Assembly: GCA_039588915.1 (NCBI GenBank)
Contig: JBDGYV010000006.1
Coordinates: 20,725 to 84,724, forward strand
DNA length: 64,000 nucleotides
Source: CAMYLR01 sp039588915
GTDB taxonomy: Bacteria; Gemmatimonadota; Gemmatimonadetes; JACCXV01; JAHWKZ01
Direction: 5' to 3'
Below, one piece after another: positions 1 through 8,745 of this stretch. How positions within the stretch are numbered: position 1 is the first letter of the stretch; every line of letters starts with the position of its first letter. The notes beneath the pieces were generated by a model, which was not told the origin of the DNA, did not search any database, and saw only the letters and a list, made by a program, of their open reading frames with translations. Both the position numbers and the translations under genes were made by a program.

Positions 1-248
1 GTCTCCGGCCCTCTAAAATCGGCTGCGATCTCGTCGGCCGTCCCAACCGCCACGATCCGTCCGCCAGCAATCGCCATCGCCTCGGTCCGTGCGACTTCGG
101 GGTCCATGGTGTAGATGACGCCGTTGGTCATGATCTGATCGGCCGGCTCTTGAGCCTTCGCGGTGAACCCCATCGGCGTAGCGACACAAATCGCCAGCGC
201 CCAAGCCAGCAGCCAGATACGATGAGAGCCACAGATTGGAACGTGCAT
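1..248 (-). CDS. Amidohydrolase family protein, N-terminal fragment
   Basis: Only the first 82 codons are in the window; the gene runs off the left edge. The protein opens with a hydrophobic stretch (about residues 11-32) ending near AKA-Q, which looks like a signal peptide. It continues with ADQIMTNGVIYTMDP and AMAIAGGRIVAVG, the N-terminal strand pattern of YtcJ-like amidohydrolases (Amidohydro_3). These are metal-dependent hydrolases of amide-type bonds. The metal-binding HxH motif would lie outside the window, so activity cannot be judged. ATG at 248 was chosen because it keeps the whole signal peptide. The gene is divergent from the DedA gene across about 120 bases in which I see no clear element. 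Confidence 0.72.
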   Translation of the reverse strand, partial: MHVPICGSHRIWLLAWALAICVATPMGFTAKAQEPADQIMTNGVIYTMDPEVARTEAMAIAGGRIVAVGTADEIAADFRGPE

Positions 249-372
249 CTAGGATCCGGGGTCTTCGAGAATCGTAGCGCGCCCCGCTGAGTACCAAACG
301 CAGGGCACAGCAGATACCTTGGCGCGGCCATCCATGGCGCGACCAAGACCAGCGCCGAACTTATGAGGGGTC

Positions 373-999
373 ATGCAGGAGCGCATCCTAGAGTTCATCG
401 TCCCGTTTCTCGACCAGTACGGCTACCTGACGCTGTTTCTCGTGACGTTTCTCGAGACCAGCGCCTTTCTCGGGCTCATCGCCCCGGGCGAGACGGTAAT
501 CGTGCTGTCCGGCTTTTATGCGTTTCGGGGCGTGCTCGATCCGTGGGCGGTTGGGTTGATCGCCATCGTCGGCGCGTTCGCCGGCGATCAGGTCGGCTAC
601 TTGCTCGGCCGTACCTATGGTCACCAAGTGATCAGCCGCTTTGGTCGGTACTTCTTCTTCGACGAGAAACGGTTGTGCGCCACCGAGCACTATTACGATC
701 ACCACGGTGGCAAGACGGTCCTTATCGGGCGCTTTATGTCGATCCTCCGATCGTTCGGTCCGGTGGTCGCCGGCATTAGCCGCATGTCGTACTGGAAGTT
801 TCTGCCGTGGAGCGTGTTGTCGTGTATCGTTTGGGGCACGACGTTCACGTTGGTCGGTTACTTCTTCGGCGCTTCGTGGGATGCGATCGAGCGCTATCTC
901 GGTTGGGGGGGCGCGGTCGCATTCGTCGTCGGCATCGTGCTCATCATCTGGCTCCTTCACCGTAAACGCGAGCATCAGCTCGAGCAGGAGTATGGGTAG
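373..999 (+). CDS. DedA family inner-membrane protein
   Basis: A 208-residue polytopic membrane protein of the DedA / SNARE-associated family; these proteins include undecaprenyl-phosphate and phospholipid flippases. Visible family marks are the N-terminal re-entrant segment with FLETSAFLGLIAPGE (about residues 26-40) and the block IGRFMSILRSFGPVVAG (about 118-134), the usual GRF..R...P...G signature. There are roughly four to five hydrophobic segments and a basic C-terminal tail. ATG 373 is preceded by GAGGGG. The gene overlaps the next one (ATG 992) by 8 bases, suggesting translational coupling, although the products need not work together. Confidence 0.88.
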   Translation: MQERILEFIVPFLDQYGYLTLFLVTFLETSAFLGLIAPGETVIVLSGFYAFRGVLDPWAVGLIAIVGAFAGDQVGYLLGRTYGHQVISRFGRYFFFDEKRLCATEHYYDHHGGKTVLIGRFMSILRSFGPVVAGISRMSYWKFLPWSVLSCIVWGTTFTLVGYFFGASWDAIERYLGWGGAVAFVVGIVLIIWLLHRKREHQLEQEYG

Positions 1000-2578
1000 G
1001 ACCCGCAACATCGTGCTCACAGTAGGCGCCTTGGCGATGATAGCCTGCGGCGCGGGTGGGCCGCAATCCAGGGTCGTCGACCGTAATGTCCTGCGGCTCT
1101 ACCTGGAATCCGACCCGGCGAGCCTGGACCCCATTCAAGCCGTCGACGTCTACCGTGGCCGTATGGTCGTCTACCTGTACGACGGCTTGGTTCAGTATGC
1201 GAACGACGAGGTTCAAGCCAACCTGGCGTCGGAGTGGGAGGTCTCGGACGACGGGACCCGCTACCGGTTCACGCTCCGCGACGACGTCGTCTTCCACAAC
1301 GGTCGTCGGCTAACCGCCGCGGATGTCAAGTACTCGTTCGAGCGAGCGCTGAGACCGGAGAACACCAGCCCGCTGACGTGGGTGTTCGAGTTTATCGTCG
1401 GCGCCAAGGAGATGATCGACGGCGAAGCCACAGCGCTGACCGGTGTACGCGCAGTCGGGAGCGACCAGATCGAGATCCGGCTGACGCAGCCGTTCGCGCC
1501 GTTTCTCTCGTTGCTCGCGATGCCAGCGGCGCACGTCGTACCTCGCGAAGAAGTCGAGAGCAAAGGCGATGGCTTCTCGGAAGCGCCGGTAGGCACTGGG
1601 CCCTGGGTGTTCGAGTCGTGGGCGCACGACGACGTCATTCGATTGACGGCGAACACACGCTACCACGGTGGCCGACCCAAAACCGATGGCATGGAGATCC
1701 GAATCATCCCCGAGACCACCACGGTGATCGCTGAATTCGAGCGCGGCAACCTGGACTGGGCGGATTTGAACGAGTTTCCCAGGCCGGAGTACGATCGGTT
1801 TGCCACCAACCCGAGCTGGGAATCGTACGTTCACACCCGACCCGCGCTGATCACGTACTACCTCGCCCTGAACAACGGCAAGGAGAAGTTCAACGATCCG
1901 AGAGTTCGCCGTGCGCTCAACCACGCCATCGACGTCACCGCGATCGCTGACGCGATCTATCCATCGGAGATGGTTCGGTCGCACGGCCCGATCCCACCCG
2001 GCTTGCCCGGCTACAGGGAGGCTGGCGTGCCTTACGGCTACGACCCTGACCGGGCCAGAGACATGCTGGACGAGGCCGGCGTAGCCGATCTCTCGTTCGA
2101 TGTATTCTTTCGCACGCTAGCTCTGAACCAGCGATTCCTAGAGGCGGTGCAGGCGAATCTGGCCGAGGTCGGGATCACGATGAACCTCCGCCAGCGCGAT
2201 TGGACCGCTGTTCGTCAAGCGATGGAGAAGGGCGAGCTAGACGCCTACCTCGCGAACTGGTACGCCGACTACCCTGACGCCGAGAACTTTCTCTACCCGC
2301 TCTTCTACAGCCAGATGGCCGGCGCCGGCGGAAACGCCGCGTTCTTCTCGAACATGATCGTCGATTCGCTGATCCTGACCGCTCGATCGACTCTCGATGA
2401 AGCGCAGCGAGAGTCGATGTACGCCCAGGCCGACTCGGTTATCCAAGCCGAAGCGCCGTGGATCTTCACCGTGCACCCGGTGGACGCCGACATCGTCCAA
2501 CCATGGGTCAACGGATACCAGATTCCGCAGGTATTCTATGGGATCAAGTGGATCGACGTGGGGTTGAGAAACGAATGA
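992..2578 (+). CDS. Peptide ABC transporter substrate-binding lipoprotein (SBP_bac_5)
   Basis: A 528-residue periplasmic binding protein of the DppA/OppA family, which delivers oligopeptides to an inner-membrane permease. The frame is open further upstream, but ATG 992 inside the end of the DedA gene gives a lipoprotein signal, LAMIAC, with Cys as lipid anchor. The mature part has LRLYLESDPASLDPIQ, the DGL motif region (VYLYDGLVQY), WEVSDDGTRYRFTLRDDVVFHNG and TAADVKYSFERAL, all standard for the family. Two matching permeases lie at 5191-6985, beyond an M1 peptidase gene. No ATPase gene is in the window, so the energising subunits must be elsewhere. Confidence 0.9.
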   Translation: MGRTRNIVLTVGALAMIACGAGGPQSRVVDRNVLRLYLESDPASLDPIQAVDVYRGRMVVYLYDGLVQYANDEVQANLASEWEVSDDGTRYRFTLRDDVVFHNGRRLTAADVKYSFERALRPENTSPLTWVFEFIVGAKEMIDGEATALTGVRAVGSDQIEIRLTQPFAPFLSLLAMPAAHVVPREEVESKGDGFSEAPVGTGPWVFESWAHDDVIRLTANTRYHGGRPKTDGMEIRIIPETTTVIAEFERGNLDWADLNEFPRPEYDRFATNPSWESYVHTRPALITYYLALNNGKEKFNDPRVRRALNHAIDVTAIADAIYPSEMVRSHGPIPPGLPGYREAGVPYGYDPDRARDMLDEAGVADLSFDVFFRTLALNQRFLEAVQANLAEVGITMNLRQRDWTAVRQAMEKGELDAYLANWYADYPDAENFLYPLFYSQMAGAGGNAAFFSNMIVDSLILTARSTLDEAQRESMYAQADSVIQAEAPWIFTVHPVDADIVQPWVNGYQIPQVFYGIKWIDVGLRNE

Positions 2579-2579
2579 C

Positions 2580-3143
2580 ATGAGTGGTCCATGCCCATCC
2601 CGGTTTTGGTGGGTCCTCGACAACCCGCTGCGCCGCCTCGTGGCCGATCCGGCCAAGGTGGTCGGGCTACTCGGCCTGTCGCCCGATTCACGGGTGCTCG
2701 AAATCGGTCCCGGCCCAGGATTCTTTAGCGCCGAGATCGCCAAGCGAACCGGTCACAGCCGGCTTCAAGCGGTCGACATCCAGCGCGAGATGCTGATCAG
2801 AGCGCGCCACAAGCTGCGCAACCAGTTTCTCTGGAATGTCGATTACGTGCAGGCCGATGCCATGGCGCTGCCGTATGCCGACCGATTGTTTGACGGAGCC
2901 TTGCTCATCACGGTGCTGGGCGAAGTCCAGAATCGAGCGTTTTGTCTACGCGAAGTCTGGCGCGTCCTGAAGGCGGGTGGTCTGCTCGTGGTCGGCGAGC
3001 TGCGCGTCGACCCCCACTATATCTCGCCACCGGTACTCCACGAGCTGGCTCGCCGCGAACGCTTCGACTTTGACTACGGCAGCGACCGCCCCTGGGGCTA
3101 CACCCACCGATTCCGGAAGCCCGAGGTCACCGACCTGGCGTGA
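2580..3143 (+). CDS. Class I SAM-dependent methyltransferase
   Basis: A 187-residue protein with a Rossmann methyltransferase fold. Motif I is VLEIGPGPGFFSAEIA (about residues 38-53), the acidic ribose-binding residue is in AVDIQREML, and motif VRNLR-like block LREVWRVLKAGGLLVVGE follows (about 121-138). The substrate is not evident. ATG 2580 begins one base after the stop of the binding-protein gene, so it is probably co-transcribed. The C-terminus stops soon after the THRFRKPE block, where many relatives continue with another strand and helix, so slight truncation is possible. Transcription converges on the M1 peptidase gene. Confidence 0.8.
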   Translation: MSGPCPSRFWWVLDNPLRRLVADPAKVVGLLGLSPDSRVLEIGPGPGFFSAEIAKRTGHSRLQAVDIQREMLIRARHKLRNQFLWNVDYVQADAMALPYADRLFDGALLITVLGEVQNRAFCLREVWRVLKAGGLLVVGELRVDPHYISPPVLHELARRERFDFDYGSDRPWGYTHRFRKPEVTDLA

Positions 3144-3192
3144 TCACGTCCGCTTCCAAACAAGATGGCGCGGGGCTGAAGCCTCCTAAGCC

Positions 3193-5079
3193 CTACCGCT
3201 CCCACGTGTTGTTCTGCGGATTGATGTCGCCCCAATTGGGGCCGGCGTTGACGGTGATTCGCTCGGCGCGGCCGGGAAGGTTGAGCGCGGCGGCCGCGCG
3301 ATCGGTGCCGTAGAACGCCTCGACGGGGATGATGACGGTGTCACTGGCGCCATCCGCCGTGATCCCTACGACCACCGCGGGCATCAAGAGATCACCGCGC
3401 TGGTCGACCGACACGACCACCGTCCACGTTTCGCTATTACGATTCTGATCGACCCCCAGGATCGCCAAATCACTGGTGCCGGTCGTGTAGATCCAGTTGT
3501 ACCAGAACCACCCGAGTTCCATCCCGACCTCGTCCTCGATCAGTCGGAAGAAGTCGGCCGGCTGTGGGTGTTTGTACGACCACACCTCGAAGTAACGCTC
3601 CAAGGCCGCGTCAAACGCTTCGGCGCCGACCAGACCCCGCAGCGCATTCAGCATGACCGCCGGTTTAGTGTAGCCAGCGATCCCAAGCGCCGGGGTTCCC
3701 GGATCGAATGCGTCGGGCGCGATCCCAATCGGCTGCTCCTCATAGGTGCGGATCGCGGCCGCGTACTGCGCAACGTTCAACAGCTCGGGCTCGCTCTCCG
3801 GGAAATACTCCTTCTTGCTCAACTGGTTGATGAACGTATCAAACCCCTCGTCCATCCACGCGTACCGTCGCTCGTCGGAACCGACAATCATCGGAAACCA
3901 CATATGACCCCACTCGTGATCGATGACGTCAAACAGCGCTTCGCGGTTGGTTTCCGGCGCCACAAAAATCACCATCGGGTACTCCATACCGAACACCGGT
4001 CCCTCGATCGCGGTCGCCGTCGGGTAGGGGTACTCGCCCAGGTAATCTGAGTAGAAGGCGATCGAGTGCCGACTCATGTCGGCGGCTTCGCGCCAGGATC
4101 GAGCGCTCGGTCGATACAGAGAGTGAATCAGCGTGTTACCGTGGCTGGTGGCATCCCAGGCGAACCGCGGGCTCGCCCCCCAGGCGAAATCGCGCACGTG
4201 CTCGGCCCGAAAACGCCACGTCAGTGAACCATCGGTGCGCGGGCGGATCGCCGCTACGTCGGTGAATTCCGACTCCACGACGACGTTCACGACCTGCCCA
4301 CCTTCACGAGCCAGGGCCAACCTCTCACGCTGGGTGGCGGTCAACACCTCCTCGGAGTTCAAGAGCGATCCGGTGGCGCCCACAAAGTACGTCGCCGGAA
4401 CCGTCAACTCGACGTCGAAGTCACCGTACTCGAGATAAAACTCGCCTTGCCCCAGGTACGGCAGTGTGTTCCAGCCATTCACGTCGTCGTAGACCGCCAA
4501 CCGCGGATACCACTGCGCCAGTAGATACAAGTTGCCATCGCGCCCCATCCGATCGGCGCCGCTCGCGGGAACGCGAAAGGTCCAGTCGATCGACAGCGTC
4601 GTCATGCCACCGGAAGGAACCGGGCTCGCCAGATCGACCCGCATGAGCGTGTCGTTGATCCGGTGGTCGAGCGCGTCACCGCCCGAAGTCACCGCTGAGA
4701 TCGTGTAGCCACCGCCGAACCCTCCTCCACCGAACCGCCCCTCCTGCGGAAACGCTTGCGCGCCACGACTACCAGGCGCGAACAAGTTTTGATCGAGTTG
4801 CACCCAGAGATACGCGAGCGAGTCGGGGGAGTTGTTGGTGTACGTAATCGTCTCCGATCCCGACACCTGGTTGGCAGCCGGATCCAACGTAGCCCAAATC
4901 TGATAATCGACACGCTGCTGCCAGTATTCGACACCCGGCAAACCGGCCGCCGTTCGGTAGCTGTTCGGTGTTGGAAGCGCCGGGGTTCGAAACCGTTGAT
5001 CGTCGCCGTTTTGCGCTAGGCCCTGAGACGTGAGCGTGATGGTAAGCACCAGCACGCCGAGAGTTGTTCTTGGTATCAC
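3193..5079 (-). CDS. Secreted M1 family zinc metallopeptidase (aminopeptidase)
   Basis: A 628-residue gluzincin. The zinc-binding motif is H388-E389-W-G-H392 with the third ligand E411 eighteen residues later (MDEGFDTF), exactly the HExxH-X18-E spacing of clan MA. The substrate-binding exopeptidase motif appears as FGMEYP (about 364-369) in place of GAMEN. A signal peptide ends near GLAQ-N. A Gly-rich loop (about 114-124) is unusual. The start is GTG 5079, set by a very strong ribosome binding site AAGGAGGAAAT. It lies between the two halves of a peptide importer, so released amino acids or short peptides may feed that system; this is inference from context. Confidence 0.92.
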   Translation of the reverse strand: MIPRTTLGVLVLTITLTSQGLAQNGDDQRFRTPALPTPNSYRTAAGLPGVEYWQQRVDYQIWATLDPAANQVSGSETITYTNNSPDSLAYLWVQLDQNLFAPGSRGAQAFPQEGRFGGGGFGGGYTISAVTSGGDALDHRINDTLMRVDLASPVPSGGMTTLSIDWTFRVPASGADRMGRDGNLYLLAQWYPRLAVYDDVNGWNTLPYLGQGEFYLEYGDFDVELTVPATYFVGATGSLLNSEEVLTATQRERLALAREGGQVVNVVVESEFTDVAAIRPRTDGSLTWRFRAEHVRDFAWGASPRFAWDATSHGNTLIHSLYRPSARSWREAADMSRHSIAFYSDYLGEYPYPTATAIEGPVFGMEYPMVIFVAPETNREALFDVIDHEWGHMWFPMIVGSDERRYAWMDEGFDTFINQLSKKEYFPESEPELLNVAQYAAAIRTYEEQPIGIAPDAFDPGTPALGIAGYTKPAVMLNALRGLVGAEAFDAALERYFEVWSYKHPQPADFFRLIEDEVGMELGWFWYNWIYTTGTSDLAILGVDQNRNSETWTVVVSVDQRGDLLMPAVVVGITADGASDTVIIPVEAFYGTDRAAAALNLPGRAERITVNAGPNWGDINPQNNTWER

Positions 5080-5190
5080 ATTTCCTCCTTATCGTTCAAA
5101 TCGAGACCTACAATCTCATGTTTCGAGCGATCAACGTCACGGGGCGGATTGCGACCGTCGGGGCACCATCCATACGTTTGAGCCTCCACT

Positions 5191-6129
5191 ATGCTTCAAT
5201 ACACCCTGCGCCGCATCGTCCACACGATCCCAGTCCTGCTCGGGGTCCTCGTCGTGACCTTCGTGCTGCTCTACATCGCGCCCGGAGATCCCGTACTGGC
5301 GATGGTCGGCGAGCGGTTCGACCAGGCGACGATCGATCGACTCCGGGCCGAGCTCCATCTCGATGAACCGGTCTGGAGTCAGTTCTACCATTATGTCGCC
5401 GGTCTGATCCACGGCGACTGGGGCACGTCGTACATCACCGGACAACCGGTGCTCGACGGAATCATGGACCACTTCCCCAAGACGCTCTACCTGGCGTCGG
5501 TGGCTATGGTATTCGCCATCCTCTCCGGGGTGCTGATCGGCGTCGTGTCGGCAGTCAAACAGTCGACCTGGCTCGACGGTTTGGGGATGACCGTCGCGCT
5601 GGTCGGAATCTCGTTCCCTGTTTACTGGGTGGGGCTAATCCTAATCTTGGTGGTCAGCGTCTCGTGGCGCTTGCTGCCGCCGTCCGGGTTTGGAGGCGGC
5701 GCGCTGCCATATCTCATTCTCCCGGCGCTCACGCTAGGGATGCGATCGACCGCCTATATCGCCCGGTTGACGCGCTCGTCGATGCTTGAGGTGATTCGCC
5801 TCGACTACATACGCACCGCTCGCGCCAAGGGTCTAGGCGAAACGCGGGTGATCGGGAAGCACGCGCTCAAGGCGGCATTGATCCCTGTCGTCACGGCGAT
5901 CGGGCTCGATTTTGGCGCGTACCTGTCGGGTTCGGTTCTCACCGAATCAATCTTCGCCTGGCCCGGCATCGGCCGTTTCGCGCTCAACGCCATCCTCAAG
6001 CGCGATCTGCCGGTCATTCAGGGCACGGTGCTCTTCCTGGCGATCGTGTTTGTGCTCGTCAACCTCGCCGTCGACTTGTTGTACGGATACCTGGACCCGA
6101 GAGTGCGATATGGGCGTGACGCGAGATAA
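5191..6129 (+). CDS. Peptide ABC transporter permease, DppB-like
   Basis: A 312-residue inner-membrane permease with six expected transmembrane segments. The N-terminus MLQYTLRRIVHTIPVLLGV and the GDPV block are typical of DppB/OppB. The cytoplasmic EAA loop that docks the ATPase is seen as ARAKGLGETRVIGKHALKAA (about residues 211-230). It overlaps the next permease by 20 bases and is divergent from the M1 peptidase across 111 bases. With the binding lipoprotein at 992-2578 it would form a di- or oligopeptide importer. ATG 5191 agrees with family N-termini. Confidence 0.92.
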   Translation: MLQYTLRRIVHTIPVLLGVLVVTFVLLYIAPGDPVLAMVGERFDQATIDRLRAELHLDEPVWSQFYHYVAGLIHGDWGTSYITGQPVLDGIMDHFPKTLYLASVAMVFAILSGVLIGVVSAVKQSTWLDGLGMTVALVGISFPVYWVGLILILVVSVSWRLLPPSGFGGGALPYLILPALTLGMRSTAYIARLTRSSMLEVIRLDYIRTARAKGLGETRVIGKHALKAALIPVVTAIGLDFGAYLSGSVLTESIFAWPGIGRFALNAILKRDLPVIQGTVLFLAIVFVLVNLAVDLLYGYLDPRVRYGRDAR

Positions 6130-6985
6130 TCGACTGGCAAGCGCGCTGGGCCAGAATCGGCTGGCGATGACCGGGGCAACGATAATGCTGATGCTGTTGG
6201 TGGTCGGGCTCTTGGGCCCCTGGCTGGCGCCGTACGATCCGCTCGCGCAAAACCTCGCCAGGGGCCTGGAGGGCCCGTCGCGTGATCACTGGTTCGGCAC
6301 CGATTCATTCGGGCGCGACATCCTGTCGAGGGTCCTCTACGGAGCCCGAATCTCACTCCTGGTCGGCGTCGCATCGCAAACGATCGCCTTCACGCTGGGC
6401 GTGTTTCTCGGTGTTGTATCCGGCTACTACGGGGGCCGGATCGAAGGGTTGATCATGCGGTTGGCCGATGTCACGCTGGCCTTCCCGACGCTGCTGCTAT
6501 TGATCGCCATCACCGCCGCATTCCAGCCCGGGCTCGGCGTGGTGTTCGTTGCGATCGGCATCGTCGGCTGGGCGGGGCTGGCGCGGCTCGTCCGCTCGCA
6601 GGCGCTGGTCGTGCGTGAGCTGGACTTCGTGCAGGCAGCGCGTGCGCTCGGAATGAGCGACGCCCGGTTGATCACGCGCCACGTGCTTCCCAACTGTCTC
6701 GCCCCGGCGATCATTGCGGTGACGCTAGGGATGGCTAGCGCGATCATGCTCGAGGCGGCGCTATCGTTTATCGGCCTGGGCGCCCAGCCCCCGACGCCCT
6801 CCTGGGGGTCGATGATAGCCGACGGCCGTGATTTTCTGCGCACTGCGCCGTGGATCTCGGTTTTCCCGGGCCTAGCGATCGGTGCCGTCGTACTCGGCTT
6901 CAATCTGTTCGGGGACGGCCTGCGCGACGCGATGGACCCACGTCTCCAGGGCGGCGCCCGGACCCCCCTACCACGCACCGAGTAG
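6110..6985 (+). CDS. Peptide ABC transporter permease, DppC-like
   Basis: A 291-residue partner permease. The frame is open from 5912, but ATG 6110 gives the normal DppC N-terminus, with its first membrane helix after about 15 residues and the family block HWFGTDSFGRDILSRVLYGAR (about 60-80). The EAA loop is ARALGMSDARLITRHVLPN. The C-terminal NLFGDGLRDAMDPRL is diagnostic. It starts inside the dppB-like gene, so the two are translationally coupled. No ATP-binding gene follows; the next gene is an ECF sigma factor with its own circuit. Confidence 0.92.
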   Translation: MGVTRDNRLASALGQNRLAMTGATIMLMLLVVGLLGPWLAPYDPLAQNLARGLEGPSRDHWFGTDSFGRDILSRVLYGARISLLVGVASQTIAFTLGVFLGVVSGYYGGRIEGLIMRLADVTLAFPTLLLLIAITAAFQPGLGVVFVAIGIVGWAGLARLVRSQALVVRELDFVQAARALGMSDARLITRHVLPNCLAPAIIAVTLGMASAIMLEAALSFIGLGAQPPTPSWGSMIADGRDFLRTAPWISVFPGLAIGAVVLGFNLFGDGLRDAMDPRLQGGARTPLPRTE

Positions 6986-7068
6986 CGCGGGAAGTGGTTG
7001 CCAGGCTTAATATTCAGGGTCCCACGGCGTCCAATTTGTGGCAGGGAAACCCGGAACGGGACGACCCC

Positions 7069-7608
7069 ATGGGCGACGACCAGCTGGTCAAGCAGGCGCA
7101 GGCCGGCGACGCGCAGGCGTTTGGCCAGCTCGTCGACCGTCACCAGCCCGGGATCTTCGGAACGCTGGTCAAGATGACCAGTGACCGGGATCTGGCGATG
7201 GACCTGACCCAGGACGCGTTCATTCGAGCCTGGGAGCAGCTCGGGACTTTCGAACGCCGATCGGCGTTCTCGACCTGGCTGTATCGAATCGCGGTCCGGC
7301 TGGCGTACGATGCGATGCGGAGTTGCCATCGGCGCGACCATCGCGAGCTCGACGAGCGAATCGCCGACCCCGACCTGGGACCCGACCGACAGGCCGAGGT
7401 CGCCGCGCTGAGCGAGGATTTGAGGCAGCGGATCGAATCGCTGCCTGAGATGCAGCGTGCGATCGTGATCTTGAGGGTATATGACGATCTACCGTACAAG
7501 GAGATCGCCAACATTCTCAAGACCACGGAGAACAGCGCTCGGGTTTCGTTCCACCACGCGGTGACCCGATTGCGCGACGGATACATGAAGGAGGCACCAC
7601 CGCCATGA
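7069..7608 (+). CDS. ECF RNA polymerase sigma factor
   Basis: A 179-residue sigma-70 family protein of ECF type. Region 2 is visible at about residues 15-60 (AFGQLVDRHQP, DLTQDAFIRAWEQL, SAFSTWLYRIA), and region 4 with its helix-turn-helix at about 120-170 (LPEMQRAIVILRVYDDLPYK, then EIANILKTTENSARVSFHHA). The frame extends upstream to 6850, but ATG 7069 gives the conserved ECF N-terminus. Its stop overlaps the ATG of the anti-sigma gene (ATGA at 7605-7608). It probably directs this operon and envelope stress genes; I did not find a convincing autoregulatory promoter in 6986-7068. Confidence 0.9.
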   Translation: MGDDQLVKQAQAGDAQAFGQLVDRHQPGIFGTLVKMTSDRDLAMDLTQDAFIRAWEQLGTFERRSAFSTWLYRIAVRLAYDAMRSCHRRDHRELDERIADPDLGPDRQAEVAALSEDLRQRIESLPEMQRAIVILRVYDDLPYKEIANILKTTENSARVSFHHAVTRLRDGYMKEAPPP

Positions 7609-8168
7609 AACACGTGACCGACCAACAACTGATCGGTTGGCTCGACGAGCCGGAAACCGCCAACACGCCGGCCGCGATTACCACACATCTCGAGGCGTGC
7701 GATCTGTGCGCTCGGCGGCTGGCCGAATTCCAGCGGGTGTTTGAGGCGCTGCGTGTCCAACGGGAGGCACCCTCGGCCGATGAGTTTGCGGCTCAGCGTG
7801 ACCGTATCGTAGACGCCATCGCTCCAGAGATGCGGCGCCCAACGGTGCGCTCGCTTCAACGCGGTGGTTGGTGGATTCCGGTTGCAGCCGCGGCCGCTGT
7901 CATCGGTGTGTTCGTGCTGAAGCCCGACGAGCCGGCGGACGCTCCAACCCGGCTCGCCGTTATCGATCAAGCCGATCGAGCGGCTGAAGACGCGATCGAC
8001 GCACTGGAGGGCGAGACCGCATTGGAGGCGATGCTGGCCGTGCTCGACAGCGGGCCCGAGACCCGGGCGTACGAAGCGGCATCGCTGGAAGAAGAGTTCG
8101 CGTTGCTGACCGAGGAAGATCAGGCAGCGATCTTGAACGAACTGTCAACGACGAGTTTCGACCTATGA
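7605..8168 (+). CDS. Anti-sigma factor with zinc-finger (HCC) and one membrane helix
   Basis: A 187-residue membrane protein. Residues about 28-35 carry HLEACDLC, the H-x3-C-x2-C part of the ZAS/zf-HC2 anti-sigma fold that holds the ECF factor in the cytoplasm. A single hydrophobic segment (WWIPVAAAAAVIGVFVL, about residues 87-103) follows, then an acidic periplasmic tail. Start and stop overlap both neighbours by four bases (7605-7608 and 8165-8168), giving a tightly coupled three-gene operon. Release of the sigma factor by a periplasmic signal is expected from the family, not shown here. Confidence 0.87.
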   Translation: MKHVTDQQLIGWLDEPETANTPAAITTHLEACDLCARRLAEFQRVFEALRVQREAPSADEFAAQRDRIVDAIAPEMRRPTVRSLQRGGWWIPVAAAAAVIGVFVLKPDEPADAPTRLAVIDQADRAAEDAIDALEGETALEAMLAVLDSGPETRAYEAASLEEEFALLTEEDQAAILNELSTTSFDL

Positions 8169-8743
8169 ACCGGACGTTTTACACACTGCTGATCGTCATC
8201 GCGCTCGGGTTTTCGGGCGGCCCGTCGATCGCTCAGGAAGTCGACACGCTCTCGCGGGCGCGGGTCGAGCAGCTCGAGCAGTTGCGTATCAGACGGCTGC
8301 AGAACGCGCTCGAGCTGAACGACCGCGAAGCCCGCGAGCTGGAAGCGGTTATGCGCGACTTTCGACGCCAAGACCGGGACACCGCGTTCAAACGCAGAGA
8401 CGCTACGCAGCGACTACGCCAAGTGCTTGGGCAGGAGCCCGTCAATGACAACGAAGTGAGCCGGGCACTCGACGAAGTCGAGGCTCAGAGACGTGCGACC
8501 GAACGTCTACGAGAGCAACAGCGACAGCGGTTGGGACAGCTGCTGACACCTCAGCAGCGCGCCAAGTTCATGCTCTTCAACCGACAGTTCGACGCCCGGC
8601 TGCGACAGCTGATGGCCGAGCGACGAAGTGATCGTCAGCAGGATCAACGTCGAGACCAGCGCGGCGTGCGTCAGCCACGCGGCTCGAATGCGCTACAAAA
8701 CCAGCCCGACCGACCACCCAATCCGCAGCGTCCCAGGGACTAG
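8165..8743 (+). CDS. Spy/CpxP-like periplasmic protein (LTxxQ type)
   Basis: A 192-residue protein with a signal peptide (cleavage near SIAQ-E) and a highly charged, helical body rich in Arg, Gln and Glu. LTPQQRAKFMLFNRQF (about residues 126-141) matches the LTxxQ motif of the Spy/CpxP/ZraP group, which act as periplasmic chaperones or stress sensors. The C-terminal tail is Gln/Arg-rich and looks disordered. As third gene of the ECF operon it could be the sensor or a feedback element that binds misfolded envelope protein. Its end is two bases from the convergent thioesterase gene. Confidence 0.75.
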   Translation: MNRTFYTLLIVIALGFSGGPSIAQEVDTLSRARVEQLEQLRIRRLQNALELNDREARELEAVMRDFRRQDRDTAFKRRDATQRLRQVLGQEPVNDNEVSRALDEVEAQRRATERLREQQRQRLGQLLTPQQRAKFMLFNRQFDARLRQLMAERRSDRQQDQRRDQRGVRQPRGSNALQNQPDRPPNPQRPRD

Positions 8744-8745
8744 TC

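Noticed and set aside
641..991. Long N-terminal extension of the binding protein
   Set aside because: The extension is the DedA gene read in another frame; ATG 992 gives a proper lipoprotein signal.
388..1020. Long minus-strand open frame opposite the DedA gene
   Set aside because: It mirrors the DedA codons, is full of charged residues without domains, and lacks a ribosome binding site. GC-rich coding DNA produces many such shadows.
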